Counted from the first letter of the stretch, positions 39,377-48,794 are shown. The stretch: DNA of 64,000 bases from Clavibacter zhangzhiyongii (GCF_014775655.1 NZ_CP061274.1:1-64000); one strand, 5' to 3'. A program made the numbers and translations. The notes: generated by a model from the sequence alone, not told the origin.

Positions 39377-40348
39377 ATGACGCCTCCCGGATCCGCCCCG
39401 CACGACCCCGCGCACGACCCGGCCCACGGGCTCGACCTCGACGCGCTGCTCGCCGGCGTCGCGGACGAGGACGGCGGCCGGGTCGACGACAGCATCCCGC
39501 AGCTCGCGGACGCGGATCCACGGCTCGCGGGCATCGCGCTCGTCACGCCCGACGGCCGCACGCACGCCGCGGGGGACAGCACGGCCCCCTTCTCCATCCA
39601 GTCCGCGGTGAAGCCGTTCCTCTTCGCGCTGGCGCTCGCCGACACCGACGGCGACGCGCTCGACGCCGTCGGCATCGAGCCGACGGGCGAGTCCTTCGAC
39701 GCGATCAAGCTCGAGAGCGGCACCGGCCGGCCGCCGAACCCGATGGTGAACGCGGGCGCGATCCTCACGGCGAGCCTCGTGCGCGGATCCACCCTCGAGG
39801 AGCGCATGGAGCGGATCCTCGCCGGGCTCAGCGCCTTCGCCGGCCGCGAGCTCGAGGTCGACGAGGACGTCGCCGAGTCGGAGCGGCTCCTCGGCGACCG
39901 CAACCACGCGCTCGCCCACCTCATGCGCTCGGAGGGGACGCTGCACGTCTCCGCGGACGACGCGGTGGCCGCGTACGCCCGGGCGTGCGCCGTGCTCGTG
40001 AGCGCGGAGGTCCTCGCGGCCATGGGCGCGACGCTCGCGTGCGGCGGGCGCGACCCGCTCACGGGGTCCCGCGTCGTGTCCGAGCGGATCGCCCGCGACG
40101 TCGTCTCGGTGATGGCCACGTGCGGCGTCTACGACGGCTCCGGCCGGTGGATGCGGCGGGTCGGCGTGCCCGCGAAGTCGAGCGTCTCCGGCGCGATCGT
40201 CCTCTCCGCGCCCGGCCGCCTCGGCGCCGCCGTCTTCAGCCCGCCGCTCGACGACCGGGGCACGAGCGTCCGCGGCGCGGTCCTCGCGCAGGGGATCGCG
40301 GACGGCCTGGGGCTGCACGCGTTCGGGTTCGCGGGCGGGCGCGGGTGA
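39377..40348 (+). CDS. glsA: Glutaminase
   Basis: Glutaminase hydrolyses glutamine to glutamate and ammonia. The 323-residue protein is of normal size and belongs to the serine-dependent beta-lactamase-like fold: FSIQSAVKPF holds the S-x-x-K catalytic pair, with NPMVNAGAI, the ESERL-type motif (AESERLLGDRN) and GVPAKSSVSGAI. The ATG at 39377 is preferred over the frame extension to 39218, which encodes an Arg-rich, non-conserved leader. CAGGCT ends 6 bases before the ATG, suggesting leaderless transcription. Confidence 0.93.
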   Translation: MTPPGSAPHDPAHDPAHGLDLDALLAGVADEDGGRVDDSIPQLADADPRLAGIALVTPDGRTHAAGDSTAPFSIQSAVKPFLFALALADTDGDALDAVGIEPTGESFDAIKLESGTGRPPNPMVNAGAILTASLVRGSTLEERMERILAGLSAFAGRELEVDEDVAESERLLGDRNHALAHLMRSEGTLHVSADDAVAAYARACAVLVSAEVLAAMGATLACGGRDPLTGSRVVSERIARDVVSVMATCGVYDGSGRWMRRVGVPAKSSVSGAIVLSAPGRLGAAVFSPPLDDRGTSVRGAVLAQGIADGLGLHAFGFAGGRG

Positions 40349-40367
40349 GGCGCGACGCGACCCCGCG

Positions 40368-41414
40368 CTAGCGGCGGGAGCGGGAGCGGCGGCGGGCCCG
40401 CTCCGCCGCGTGCGCCATCGCCTCCGCGTGCGCGGTCTTGGCGCGGCCGATCGCGTCGTCGTCGCCGCGGAGGATCGCGACGCCCTCGGCGACCTGCGCG
40501 CGGAGGCCGCGGATCGAGTCGCGGAGCGTGGGCGCGAACGCGTCGTGCTCCTCGTCCGGCTGCTCCTCGCCCTCCGGGTAGCGGCGCAGCTCGGCCGACG
40601 CGTCCTCGGTGGAGGAGCCGTCGCCCGGACGCCGCTCGAGGTGGGCGAGGCAGAGGCGGGCGACCTCGTCGGCGTGGTCGTGCATCACCGAGTGCGCGGC
40701 GCCGGGGATCTCCCACAGCCGCGCGCGCGGCAGCAGCCGGCCCATCTCCTCGACCCAGGCGCGCGGGGCGACGGCGTCGTGCTCGCCGCGGATCACGAGC
40801 GTGCTCGCGCGGATGTCGGGCAGGCGCGCCTCGATCGGGAACGACATCATCCGCGGCAGCACCCGGAGGAACCAGCGGACGCCGCAGACGAGGTAGGCGC
40901 GGATCGCGAGCACCTTGATCCGGCTCGGCTCCCGCAGCGACGACCGCAGGAACCGCAGCGCGGCGGTCGGGACGGAGCGCGCGGCCGGGTCGACGACCGG
41001 GCCGATGAGCACGAGCGTGGTGATCCCCGGGCGCCGGGCCGCGAGGTCCGCCACGACCTGCGTGCCCATCGAGTGGCCGACGAGCACGGGGTCGTCGAGG
41101 CCGAGCGCGTCGATGGCGGCGCCCACGAGGTCGGCGTACTCGCGGATCTCGAGCGACCGCCCGGGGTGGCGCACGCCCGCGAACCCCGGCAGGTCGAGCG
41201 CGTGCACCGTGCCGTGCGCGTCGAGACGCGGCGCGAGGCGCTCGAAGTAGTCGGAGGAGACGCCGATGCCGGGCACGAGCACGAAGGCGCGCCCGCCGGG
41301 GCTGCCGAGGGTGCTGATCCGGACGGTGAGGCCGCGGTGCACGATGCGGGTGACGCGGACGGTGGTGGCGGGGCGCGGATCGGCGCGGGTCCCGGGCCGG
41401 GAGGGCGTCGGCAT
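40368..41414 (-). CDS. Alpha/beta hydrolase
   Basis: The 348-residue protein has an alpha/beta hydrolase domain (about 25-265) with the nucleophile motif GHSMGTQ, oxyanion region PGIGVSSDYF, acidic residue in GEHDAVAP, and His in GAAHSVMHD. An extra C-terminal region (about 270-348) is charged, acidic then strongly Arg-rich, and not part of the fold. The ATG has GGAGG 7 bases upstream. The substrate is unknown. Confidence 0.88.
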   Translation of the reverse strand: MPTPSRPGTRADPRPATTVRVTRIVHRGLTVRISTLGSPGGRAFVLVPGIGVSSDYFERLAPRLDAHGTVHALDLPGFAGVRHPGRSLEIREYADLVGAAIDALGLDDPVLVGHSMGTQVVADLAARRPGITTLVLIGPVVDPAARSVPTAALRFLRSSLREPSRIKVLAIRAYLVCGVRWFLRVLPRMMSFPIEARLPDIRASTLVIRGEHDAVAPRAWVEEMGRLLPRARLWEIPGAAHSVMHDHADEVARLCLAHLERRPGDGSSTEDASAELRRYPEGEEQPDEEHDAFAPTLRDSIRGLRAQVAEGVAILRGDDDAIGRAKTAHAEAMAHAAERARRRSRSRR

Positions 41415-41551
41415 GCGGTGCCTCCTCGGCGGACGGGCGGGTCGTCGGGCGCGATCCGCGAGGCGTCCACGCTAGGGCACCGTCGCTGCGGATCCGTCGG
41501 GTCGGCGGCCGCGCATCGTCCGCCGGACAGCCGGCTCGGCTGGCTCCCGTC

Positions 41552-41944
41552 CTACGACCCCGCGTCCCCGCCCCACGCGCACAGGCAGAACGGGTGCCCC
41601 GCCGGATCCGCGTACACGTCGAAGGCGCCCGGCGCGGTCCGGTCCTCCGCGGGCTGGAGCAGGCGGCCGCCGAGGGCGAGCACGCGCTCGCGGCCCTCGT
41701 CGAGGTCGTCGACGTAGAGGTCGAGGTGGATCTGCTGCTGCTGGCGCGGGCCCTCGCTCGGCCACACGGGCGGCTCGAGGCCGGGCGCGAGCTGGATCGC
41801 GACGCGCGCCTCGCCGTCGACGCGGATCGTGTGCCAGTCGTCGTCGTCCGCCTCCACCTCCCCGCCGAGGAGGGCGCCCCAGAAGGAGCTCTCGGCGGCC
41901 AGGTCGGGTGCGTCGAGCACCACCATCGTGCGGCGGATCCTCAT
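41552..41944 (-). CDS. VOC-superfamily (glyoxalase/bleomycin-resistance-like) protein
   Basis: The 130-residue protein has two beta-alpha-beta-beta-beta units of the VOC fold: MRIRRTMVVLDAPDLAAESSFW at the start and HLDLYVDDLDEGRERVLALGGRLL in the second half, then DPAGHPFCLCAW. It could bind a metal or a small hydrophobic ligand, and the function cannot be stated. The start has GAAGGAG 6 bases upstream. Confidence 0.85.
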   Translation of the reverse strand: MRIRRTMVVLDAPDLAAESSFWGALLGGEVEADDDDWHTIRVDGEARVAIQLAPGLEPPVWPSEGPRQQQQIHLDLYVDDLDEGRERVLALGGRLLQPAEDRTAPGAFDVYADPAGHPFCLCAWGGDAGS

Positions 41945-42054
41945 GGGCTGCTCCTTCTCCCGTCGTCGGGCGGGGGTCGATCGGGTGGTGCCAGCCTGGC
42001 ACCGGGTCGACGCCGCGACCAGGATCCGTCGGCCCTCCCTCTGGGATCCGACGC

Positions 42055-42069
42055 CCTACCACCGGTAGG
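42055..42069. promoter_or_regulatory. Inverted repeat upstream of the sugar-isomerase operon
   Basis: CCTACC-ACC-GGTAGG is a perfect 6-3-6 inverted repeat next to TTGACG (42071-42076), a -35-like element. No good -10 is visible. It could be an operator for the gene pair starting at 42194. Confidence 0.45.
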
Positions 42070-42193
42070 TTTGACGGCACGGCGCCTCTCCGCGCCGGAA
42101 CACCCAGCGGGCATCGTGGCTCAGCCGTCGCACGCGACGGCAGGAGCGTGCGGCGGCCGTCGGGCCACCAGTCCCCTCCTGAAAGGAGCGACC

Positions 42194-43000
42194 ATGTCCG
42201 CCCCCTCCGTCCAGCTCTACACGGTCCGCGACGCCGTCTCCGCCGACCTGCAGGGCGCCGTCGCCCGCGTCGCCGAGATCGGCTACACGCAGGTCGAGCC
42301 GTACGCGTTCGTCGAGCGCGCCGACGAGTTCGCCGCCGCCTTCGCCGCGTCCGGCGTGACCGCGCCCTCCGGCCACGCGCCCGTCATCGACGGCGACGAC
42401 GACCAGGCCGCCCGCACCTTCGACGCCGCCGCGAAGCTCGGGATCCGGACCGTCATCGACCCGTTCATCCCCTCGGAGCGCTGGCAGACCGCCGACGACG
42501 CGCACCGCATCGCCGACCGCGTCAACGAGCTGCAGGTCCAGGCCGCCGCGCGCGGGCTCGCCTTCGGCTACCACAACCACCAGTGGGAGTTCGCGAACAA
42601 GGTCGACGGGCGCCCGATCTACGAGCTCTTCGTCGAGCGCCTCGACGCCGACGTCGTCCTCGAGCTCGACACCTTCTGGTCGACCGTCGGCGGCATGGAC
42701 ACGCCCGCCCTCCTCGGCCAGCTCGGCGACCGCGTGCAGTTCCTGCACGTGAAGGACGGCAAGATCTCCGACGCCATCGCCAAGGTGCTGCCGAGCGCCG
42801 AGTCCGCGCTCGTCGTGCCGCCGGAGCTCGCACAGGCCTTCAAGATGCAGGAGCCCGCCGGCCAGGGCGACGTCGACGTCGCCGCCGTGCTCGCAGCGGC
42901 ACCCCACGCGCTCCGCGTCGTCGAGTTCGACGACTACGCCGGCGACGTGTTCGACGGCATCGCGGCGTCCTTCGCCTGGCTGCAGGAGAACGACAAGTGA
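42194..43000 (+). CDS. Sugar phosphate isomerase/epimerase (xylose isomerase-like TIM barrel)
   Basis: The 268-residue protein is an AP-endonuclease-2/xylose-isomerase-like TIM barrel: MSAPSVQLYTVRDAV at strand 1, YTQVEPYAF, GYHNHQWEF and ELDTFWSTVGG with metal-binding His/Glu/Asp, then FLHVKDGK. It probably isomerises or dehydrates a keto-sugar or inositol. AAAGGAG is 6 bases before the ATG. The stop shares GTGA with the next gene, so the two work together. Confidence 0.9.
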   Translation: MSAPSVQLYTVRDAVSADLQGAVARVAEIGYTQVEPYAFVERADEFAAAFAASGVTAPSGHAPVIDGDDDQAARTFDAAAKLGIRTVIDPFIPSERWQTADDAHRIADRVNELQVQAAARGLAFGYHNHQWEFANKVDGRPIYELFVERLDADVVLELDTFWSTVGGMDTPALLGQLGDRVQFLHVKDGKISDAIAKVLPSAESALVVPPELAQAFKMQEPAGQGDVDVAAVLAAAPHALRVVEFDDYAGDVFDGIAASFAWLQENDK

Positions 43001-44106
43001 CCGGCGGCACCGGCCGCGTCGGCGTCGGCGTCATCGGCGCGGGCGTCATCTCGGGCACCTACCTGGAGAACATGACGGCGATGCCGGACCTCGAGGTCCT
43101 GTTCGTCGCCGACATCGACCTCGACCGCGCGCGTTCGCGCGCCGAGGAGCACGGCGTGCCGCACCACGGCACGGTCGAGGAGCTCCTCGCCATGGACGAG
43201 ATCGAGATCGTCGTCAACCTCACGCTGCCCGCCACGCACGCGGAGGTCGGTCGCCGCATCGTCGCCGCCGGCAAGCACGTGTGGAGCGAGAAGCCGTTGG
43301 CGCTCGACCACGCGTCCGGCCAGGACCTGCTCGAGGCGGCACGCGCCGCCGGCGTGCAGGTCGCGTGCGCGCCCGACACCGTGCTCGGCGCGGGGATCCA
43401 GTCGGCCATGCGCGCCATCGCCCGCGGCGACATCGGCGAGCCGCTCACGGCGACGACGCTCTTCCACGTGCCCGGCCCGGACGCCTGGCACCCGAACCCC
43501 GAGTTCCTGTTCGCGCGCGGCGCCGGACCCCTGTTCGACATGGGCCCGTACTACGTCACCACGCTCGTGCACGCGTTCGGCGCGGCCGAGACGGTGAGCG
43601 CGGTCTCGTCGACCTCGCGCACCACGCGCACCATCGGCAGCGGACCCCGGGCCGGCACCGACTTCCCGGTGGAGGTGCCCACGCACCACGCCGCGCTCAT
43701 CTCGTTCGCGGGCGGGCAGTCGGCGCAGTCGACCTTCAGCTTCCAGAACGCGCTGCCGCGCATGGGCTTCGTCGAGATCTCGGGGAGCGAGGGCACCATC
43801 GTGCTCCCCGACCCGAACACCTTCGAGGGCGACAGCCAGCTGTGGCGCTTCGGGCAGCAGGAGCCCGAGACGCTGACGGCTGCGGGATCCACGTACGGCC
43901 GGGGTTCCGGCGTGCTGGACCTCGCGCGCAGCATCCGCGGCGGCGACCCGGTGCGCGCGTCCGGCGAGGTCGCGGCCCACGTGCTCGACGTGCTGCTCGC
44001 GATCTCCGACGCGGCCGAGAGCCGCGAGGTCGTCAAGGTCGCGTCGACGGTCGCCAAGCCGACGCCGCTGGCCGAGGACTGGGACCCGGCGGCCGCGACG
44101 CTGTAG
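42997..44106 (+). CDS. Gfo/Idh/MocA-family oxidoreductase
   Basis: The 369-residue enzyme has an N-terminal Rossmann domain (GVIGAGVISGTYLENM) and the family EKP motif (VWSEKPLALD). The C-terminal domain carries a DMGPYYVTTLVHAFG helix, where the catalytic Asp/His are expected. It oxidises or reduces a sugar or cyclitol with NAD(P). Coupling to the isomerase suggests a catabolic pair for one sugar. The substrate cannot be read from the sequence. Confidence 0.9.
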   Translation: MTGGTGRVGVGVIGAGVISGTYLENMTAMPDLEVLFVADIDLDRARSRAEEHGVPHHGTVEELLAMDEIEIVVNLTLPATHAEVGRRIVAAGKHVWSEKPLALDHASGQDLLEAARAAGVQVACAPDTVLGAGIQSAMRAIARGDIGEPLTATTLFHVPGPDAWHPNPEFLFARGAGPLFDMGPYYVTTLVHAFGAAETVSAVSSTSRTTRTIGSGPRAGTDFPVEVPTHHAALISFAGGQSAQSTFSFQNALPRMGFVEISGSEGTIVLPDPNTFEGDSQLWRFGQQEPETLTAAGSTYGRGSGVLDLARSIRGGDPVRASGEVAAHVLDVLLAISDAAESREVVKVASTVAKPTPLAEDWDPAAATL

Positions 44107-44125
44107 CGCCGCGACCGCACGACGC

Positions 44126-44158
44126 CCGGCCCCGCACCCCCTTCGGATGCGGGGCCGG
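44126..44158 (+). terminator. Terminator hairpin of the isomerase/oxidoreductase operon
   Basis: An 11-bp stem (44126-44136 with 44148-44158) closes an 11-base loop, 19 bases past the stop. There is no T-run. Confidence 0.55.
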
Positions 44159-44196
44159 CGCGCGTCCGCCGTCCGCACGGGGAGGAGACTGGATCC

Positions 44197-44928
44197 ATGC
44201 AGCTGCACCGCGTCACCGCCGGCTCCGGCGCGCGCCACGTCGGCCTGGTGCACGGGCTCGGCGCGGACGGCGCGACCTGGGCGCCCGTCGTCGACCGGCT
44301 GGTGGCGACGGGCCGCTTCACCGTCACGACGGTCGACCTGCGCGGGCACGGCGAGAGCGACCGGGCCGGCTCGTACGGCGTCGAGGAGAGCGCCGACGAC
44401 CTCGCGGAGTCGCTGCCGCGCGGGCTCGACGCGGTCGTCGGGCACTCGCTCGGGGGATCCGTGCTGGTGCGCGCCGTCGCCCGTCTCGAGCCGGTGCGCG
44501 CCGTCTACCTCGACCCCGGGTTCCGGCTCGCGCTGCCGACCACGGGGATCCGCGGCCGCCTGTTCTGGGCGGCGCCGCTCGTGGGGCTCGCCGCGGCGCA
44601 GCTCCCGCGGGCCCGGGCCGCCGCCCGCGTGCGCGCCGCGTACCCGGCCGCGGTCCGCGCCTCCCTCGACGCCGCCGCGGCGCGCTTCGACCGCGGCATG
44701 GCCGTCCCGGTCTTCCGCGACGTCGCCTTCCACCCGATCGCGGTGAGCGCGCCCGCCGTGCCGTCGACGATCGTGCTCTCCGACGAGTCGCCCGCCGTGC
44801 TGCCCGACGCGTACGCGGCCGAGCTCGAGGCCGCGGGGTGGGACGTGCGGCGGCTGCCGGGGATCCACCACGACATGCAGCTCGAGGACCCGGACCGGGT
44901 GCTCGCCGCGATCGAGGACGTGCTGTGA
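44197..44928 (+). CDS. Alpha/beta hydrolase
   Basis: The 243-residue protein shows the fold in order: VHGLGADGATW (oxyanion), DLRGHGESDRAG, nucleophile GHSLGGS, and a C-terminal His in GIHHDMQLEDP. It has a helical cap (about 120-170). GAGACT and GGATCC directly precede the ATG with no Shine-Dalgarno, a leaderless pattern. It is coupled by 4 bases to the HEAT-repeat gene. Confidence 0.88.
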   Translation: MQLHRVTAGSGARHVGLVHGLGADGATWAPVVDRLVATGRFTVTTVDLRGHGESDRAGSYGVEESADDLAESLPRGLDAVVGHSLGGSVLVRAVARLEPVRAVYLDPGFRLALPTTGIRGRLFWAAPLVGLAAAQLPRARAAARVRAAYPAAVRASLDAAAARFDRGMAVPVFRDVAFHPIAVSAPAVPSTIVLSDESPAVLPDAYAAELEAAGWDVRRLPGIHHDMQLEDPDRVLAAIEDVL

Positions 44929-45674
44929 GCGACGCCGCCCGCGACGACGCGGCGGACCGGCCCGCGCGCCCCGACCGCCCGGCCGACGCCGAGATCGCCG
45001 CCCGCCTCGCCGCCGCGCTCCGCGCACCCGAGCCGTCGGCCCGGCTGCAGGCCGCGCTCACCGCGGGCACCCGGCCGGATCCCGCGCTCGTCGACGGCCT
45101 CATCCACCGCTGCCGCGTCGAGCCCGACCTCAACGTGCGCGAGATGCTCACGTGGGCGCTCGTCCGGCACGACCCGGAGGCCACGATCCCGCCGCTCGTC
45201 GCCGAGCTGACGTCGCCCATCCCGCAGGCGCGCAGCCAGGCGCTGCACACGCTCTCCAAGATCGGCGACCGGCGCGCGCTTCCGGCCATCGGGCGCGCGC
45301 TGCTGCGGGATCCGGACGAGCACGTCGCGCGCACCGCGTGGCGGACGGCGTCGGGCCTGATCGACGCCGACCGCGATCCCGCGGGCGCCCGGCTGCTCCT
45401 GCGCGAGCTCGCCTCGCAGCTGGGGCGCGGATCCGCCGAGATGCAGCACAGCCTCACGCGCGCGTTCGTCGCGGTCGGCCAGGCGTCGGTGCAGGTGGTC
45501 GAGCGGTCGCGGCAGGCGGCGGACGCGCGGGTGCGGATCCACGCGCTCGCCACCCTCGCGATGCTCCGCGACCCCGAGCTGCGCTTCGACGACGCGCTCG
45601 CCGAGGCGCGCCGCACCTCCTTCGGCGCGCACCTCGCGGCGGATCCGTGCGACGGCGGCCCTTCCCGGCGCTGA
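44925..45674 (+). CDS. HEAT-repeat protein
   Basis: The 249-residue protein has a charged disordered N-terminus (about 20 residues), then repeated helix pairs of HEAT type (for example TIPPLVAELTSPIPQARSQA... and ALPAIGRALLRDPDEHVARTA). Such proteins are protein-binding scaffolds, and I see no catalytic motif. The GTG start shares GTGA with the hydrolase. Similar HEAT proteins are common single genes in Microbacteriaceae. Confidence 0.8.
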   Translation: MSDAARDDAADRPARPDRPADAEIAARLAAALRAPEPSARLQAALTAGTRPDPALVDGLIHRCRVEPDLNVREMLTWALVRHDPEATIPPLVAELTSPIPQARSQALHTLSKIGDRRALPAIGRALLRDPDEHVARTAWRTASGLIDADRDPAGARLLLRELASQLGRGSAEMQHSLTRAFVAVGQASVQVVERSRQAADARVRIHALATLAMLRDPELRFDDALAEARRTSFGAHLAADPCDGGPSRR

Positions 45675-45758
45675 CGCGCATCCCTATCGTGGGCCGCGAC
45701 GGCCCGTGACCCGCGCGGGCCGCGAGCCCGCGTCCGCGCGGCGGACGGGAGGCGCCCC

Positions 45759-46349
45759 ATGGCCGAGATCGTGCTGTTCCACCACGTGCAGGGCCGGACG
45801 CCCGGGGTCCTCGCCCTCGCCGACGCGCTGCGGGACGGCGGCCACGTCGTGCACGCGCCCGACCTGTTCGACGGCGCGCTGCCCGCGACCGTGGAGGCGG
45901 GCCTCGCCCTGATGGCCGGCCTCGCCGACGACGTCGTCGCCGAGCGCACCGAGCGGGCCCTCGACGGGCTGCCCGCGGAGCTGGTGTACGCCGGGATCTC
46001 GTGGGGCGGATCCATCGCGCAGCGCCTGGCGCAGACCCGGCCGGGCGCCCGCGGCGCCCTCCTGTACGAGTCGTTCGTGTCGCTCTCGGCCCCGTGGGCG
46101 TTCGGGCCGTGGCCCCACGGCGTGCCGGTGCAGGTGCACGGCATGGCGGGGGATCCGTTCTTCGCGGGCGAGGGCGACCTCGAGGGCGCGCGCGAGCTGG
46201 TGGACCTCGTGGGTCCGGAGCTCGCCGAGGTGTTCGTCTACGACGGGGACGCGCACCTGTTCACCGACGCGTCCCTGCCGTCGTCGGATCCCGTCGCCAC
46301 CGCGCTCGTGGTGGAGCGGTCACGGGAGCTGCTGGCGCGGATCGGCTGA
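45759..46349 (+). CDS. Dienelactone hydrolase-family protein
   Basis: The 196-residue protein has an alpha/beta hydrolase fold of the dienelactone hydrolase group: MAEIVLFHHVQGRTPGVL, a nucleophile elbow GISWGGS, and a C-terminal His in GDAHLFTD. Classic dienelactone hydrolases use Cys in the elbow, whereas this one has Ser. The substrate is unknown. Confidence 0.85.
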   Translation: MAEIVLFHHVQGRTPGVLALADALRDGGHVVHAPDLFDGALPATVEAGLALMAGLADDVVAERTERALDGLPAELVYAGISWGGSIAQRLAQTRPGARGALLYESFVSLSAPWAFGPWPHGVPVQVHGMAGDPFFAGEGDLEGARELVDLVGPELAEVFVYDGDAHLFTDASLPSSDPVATALVVERSRELLARIG

Positions 46350-46389
46350 GGCGGCACAGCACCACGGCACGACGGCGCGCTCGCCGGCC

Positions 46390-47079
46390 TCAGGCCGTGA
46401 CGGCGAGCAGCCGCTCGGCCTCGCGGCGCGCCTCGGCGATCTCCGCCGTCCCGAGCCCGCACGCGCGCAGGCACGTGGCCGCGATGGCGTCGCGGTCGGC
46501 GTCGTCGGGCTCGCCGCGGCGGCGGAGCTGGATCACGAGCTCGGCCAGCTGGATCAGCACGGCCCCCAGCGCCTCCGGCCCGACCGTCCGGCGCACGTCG
46601 GCGCTCGCCGCGGCCGTGCCGATGCGGCCGTACGCCTCCTGCAGCTCGCGCCGCTGGGTGCGGAAGTCCTCGTAGCGCTCGCCCTGCACCTCGGGCAGCA
46701 GGTAGAGCGTGCCGATGTTGTGCGGGGTGTCGGCGAGCGTGCGGAAGTCGACCATCACGAGCGCGTGCAGGGCGGCGGCCGCGGAGGCGCGCTCGGGCAC
46801 GAGGTCCTCGATGCCGCGCACGACGTCGAGGCTGGGGCGCACGGAGCGCGTGAGGAGCTCCACGAGCAGGTCGTCCTTGCCGGCGAAGTGGTAGTAGAGG
46901 GAGGCCTGGCGGATCCCGACCCGCTCGGCGATCGCGCGCGTCGACGTGCCGCTCAGGCCGTGCTCGGCGAAGAGCGCGGCGGCGGCGTCGAGGATCTGCT
47001 CGCGCGGGCTCAGCGTCGACCCGGCGTCGGGCACGACCCGGGGGCGCCCGACGCGGCCGGGCTTGTCGTCCTTCGGCAT
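46390..47079 (-). CDS. TetR-family regulator of the guanidine/urea operon
   Basis: The 229-residue repressor has the TetR helix-turn-helix at about 28-75 (REQILDAAAALFAEHG...TSTRAIAERVGIRQASLYYHF) and a large helical ligand domain. It is the last gene of the operon, 29 bases after the allophanate hydrolase, so it should be co-expressed and feed back. A CTATCG-AG-CGATAG dyad at the operon promoter is a good candidate operator. The inducer may be an operon substrate or intermediate. Confidence 0.88.
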   Translation of the reverse strand: MPKDDKPGRVGRPRVVPDAGSTLSPREQILDAAAALFAEHGLSGTSTRAIAERVGIRQASLYYHFAGKDDLLVELLTRSVRPSLDVVRGIEDLVPERASAAAALHALVMVDFRTLADTPHNIGTLYLLPEVQGERYEDFRTQRRELQEAYGRIGTAAASADVRRTVGPEALGAVLIQLAELVIQLRRRGEPDDADRDAIAATCLRACGLGTAEIAEARREAERLLAVTA

Positions 47080-47108
47080 CCGGCCATCCTCGCAGGCGAC
47101 GGCCCGCG

Positions 47109-48794
47109 TCACGCGGTCCTCCGGTAGGCCCGCCACCCGCCGTGCCCGGTGATCTCCGTCGCGCCCTCCACCGCGAAGCCCTCCACCAGGAAGCCGCGGA
47201 CCTCGGATCCGTCGTCGAGCGTCACCCGGCCGATGGCCATGGGCGCGGGGAGCGCGGCCGTGAAGGTGGCGAACCCCGCGGCCGGCAGGCGCCAGAGCTC
47301 GCCGGCGATGCTCCCGGCCGGCCCGCCCCCGACGGCGCCCGTCGGCGCGCGCACGAGCCCCGGCTTCGGCGGCACGGTGTCGAGCGCGAACAGCCGGTAC
47401 TCGGGCGCGGTCGCCGCGTCGCGGAGGAAGGATCCGCCCGCCGCGACGAGCTGCCCGTTCAGCGGCTCGCCGCGGAGGTGCGCGCCCACCACGAGCAGGT
47501 CGATCGTCGGGGCGAGGAACGCGGACGCGAGCGCGGCCAGGCGGCGGTCGGTGAAGGCGGGGCCCGTGAGCATCACGCCGAACGGCAGCCCGGCGACGGC
47601 GCCCGCGGGGAACGCGAGCGACGCCATGTCGAGCAGGTTGGCGCAGTTCGTGTAGCGGCCGAGCCGGCTGTTGGCGCCGACGGGATCCGCGGCCACCTCC
47701 GCGAGCGTCGGGTGCCCGGTGGTCGTGGGCGTCAGCAGCGCGACCGCGTCGCCGAGCACGCGCCGGCTCGCCGCGGCGAGGTGGTCGAGGCGCTCGCGGT
47801 CGGCGAGGAGGTCGGCGGCGCTCGGCCGGGCGCCCGCGAGCACGATGCCCGCGACCGTGGGATCGAGGTCGTCGCCCACGAGGTCCGGGTGCGCCTCGAT
47901 GTGCGCGCCCACCGCGGCGTACCGCTCGGCCACGAACGCGCCGTCGTACAGCAGGGTCGCGGCCTCGAGCAGCGGCGCGATGTCCACCTCCACGACCTCG
48001 CAGCCGAGCGCGCGGAACCGGTCGGCGGCGGCGGCGAACGCCGCGTCCCAGCCCGCGTCGAGCCCGGCGAGCTGCGCGGGCAGCGGCACCGCGATGCGCG
48101 GGCGGGTCGGCAGGGCCGCGAGGGCGAGGTCGTCGCGGGCGAGCGGATCCTCGCCGTCCGGCCCCGACATGGTCTCCACCGCCGCGCGCGCGAGCTCCAG
48201 CGACCGGCCGAACGCGGTCACGCAGTCGAGCGACCGGCACGCGGGCACGACGCCCGTGGCCGGCACGAGGCCGCGCGTCGGCTTCACGCCGACGATCCCG
48301 CTGAGCGCCGCGGGCACGCGCCCGGACCCCGCGGTGTCGGTGCCGAGCGCGAGGTCGACGATGCCGAGGGCCACCGCGGTGGCGGATCCGCTCGACGAGC
48401 CGCCGGAGATGCGCGTCGGATCCCACGCGTTCCGCACCGCGCCGAACGGCGAGCGGGTGCCGACGAGCCCGGTCGCGAACTGGTCGAGGGCCGCCTTGCC
48501 GATCACGATCGCGCCGGCCGCGCGCAGCCGCGCCACCGCGGGCGCGTCGCGCTCCGGCCGGTACGCGAAGGAGCGCGCGCCGGCGGTGGTGTCGAGCCCG
48601 GCGACGTCGATGTTGTCCTTCACGGCCACGAGCACGCCGGCGAACGGCAGCGTCGGATCCAGCGCCTCGGCCTCCGCGAGCACCTCGGCCTCGGGCCGCA
48701 GCGCGATCCACACCTCCGGCCGGTCGACCTCGGCGATGCGGGCGTAGGCGTCGCGCACGCGGGTGACGGGCGAGAGGGCGGGGACGGGGATCAC
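47109..48794 (-). CDS. atzF: Allophanate hydrolase
   Basis: The enzyme splits allophanate into 2 NH3 and 2 CO2. The 561-residue protein has an amidase-signature domain (1 to about 440) with catalytic Lys in VAVKDNIDVAG and the Ser-Ser pair in ISGGSSSGSA, and a C-terminal allophanate-specific domain (about 445-561, GYRLFALDTVPPKPGL-like start). It starts at GTG 48794, sharing GTGA with the carboxylase stop. A much longer upstream frame is an artefact. Confidence 0.95.
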   Translation of the reverse strand: MIPVPALSPVTRVRDAYARIAEVDRPEVWIALRPEAEVLAEAEALDPTLPFAGVLVAVKDNIDVAGLDTTAGARSFAYRPERDAPAVARLRAAGAIVIGKAALDQFATGLVGTRSPFGAVRNAWDPTRISGGSSSGSATAVALGIVDLALGTDTAGSGRVPAALSGIVGVKPTRGLVPATGVVPACRSLDCVTAFGRSLELARAAVETMSGPDGEDPLARDDLALAALPTRPRIAVPLPAQLAGLDAGWDAAFAAAADRFRALGCEVVEVDIAPLLEAATLLYDGAFVAERYAAVGAHIEAHPDLVGDDLDPTVAGIVLAGARPSAADLLADRERLDHLAAASRRVLGDAVALLTPTTTGHPTLAEVAADPVGANSRLGRYTNCANLLDMASLAFPAGAVAGLPFGVMLTGPAFTDRRLAALASAFLAPTIDLLVVGAHLRGEPLNGQLVAAGGSFLRDAATAPEYRLFALDTVPPKPGLVRAPTGAVGGGPAGSIAGELWRLPAAGFATFTAALPAPMAIGRVTLDDGSEVRGFLVEGFAVEGATEITGHGGWRAYRRTA

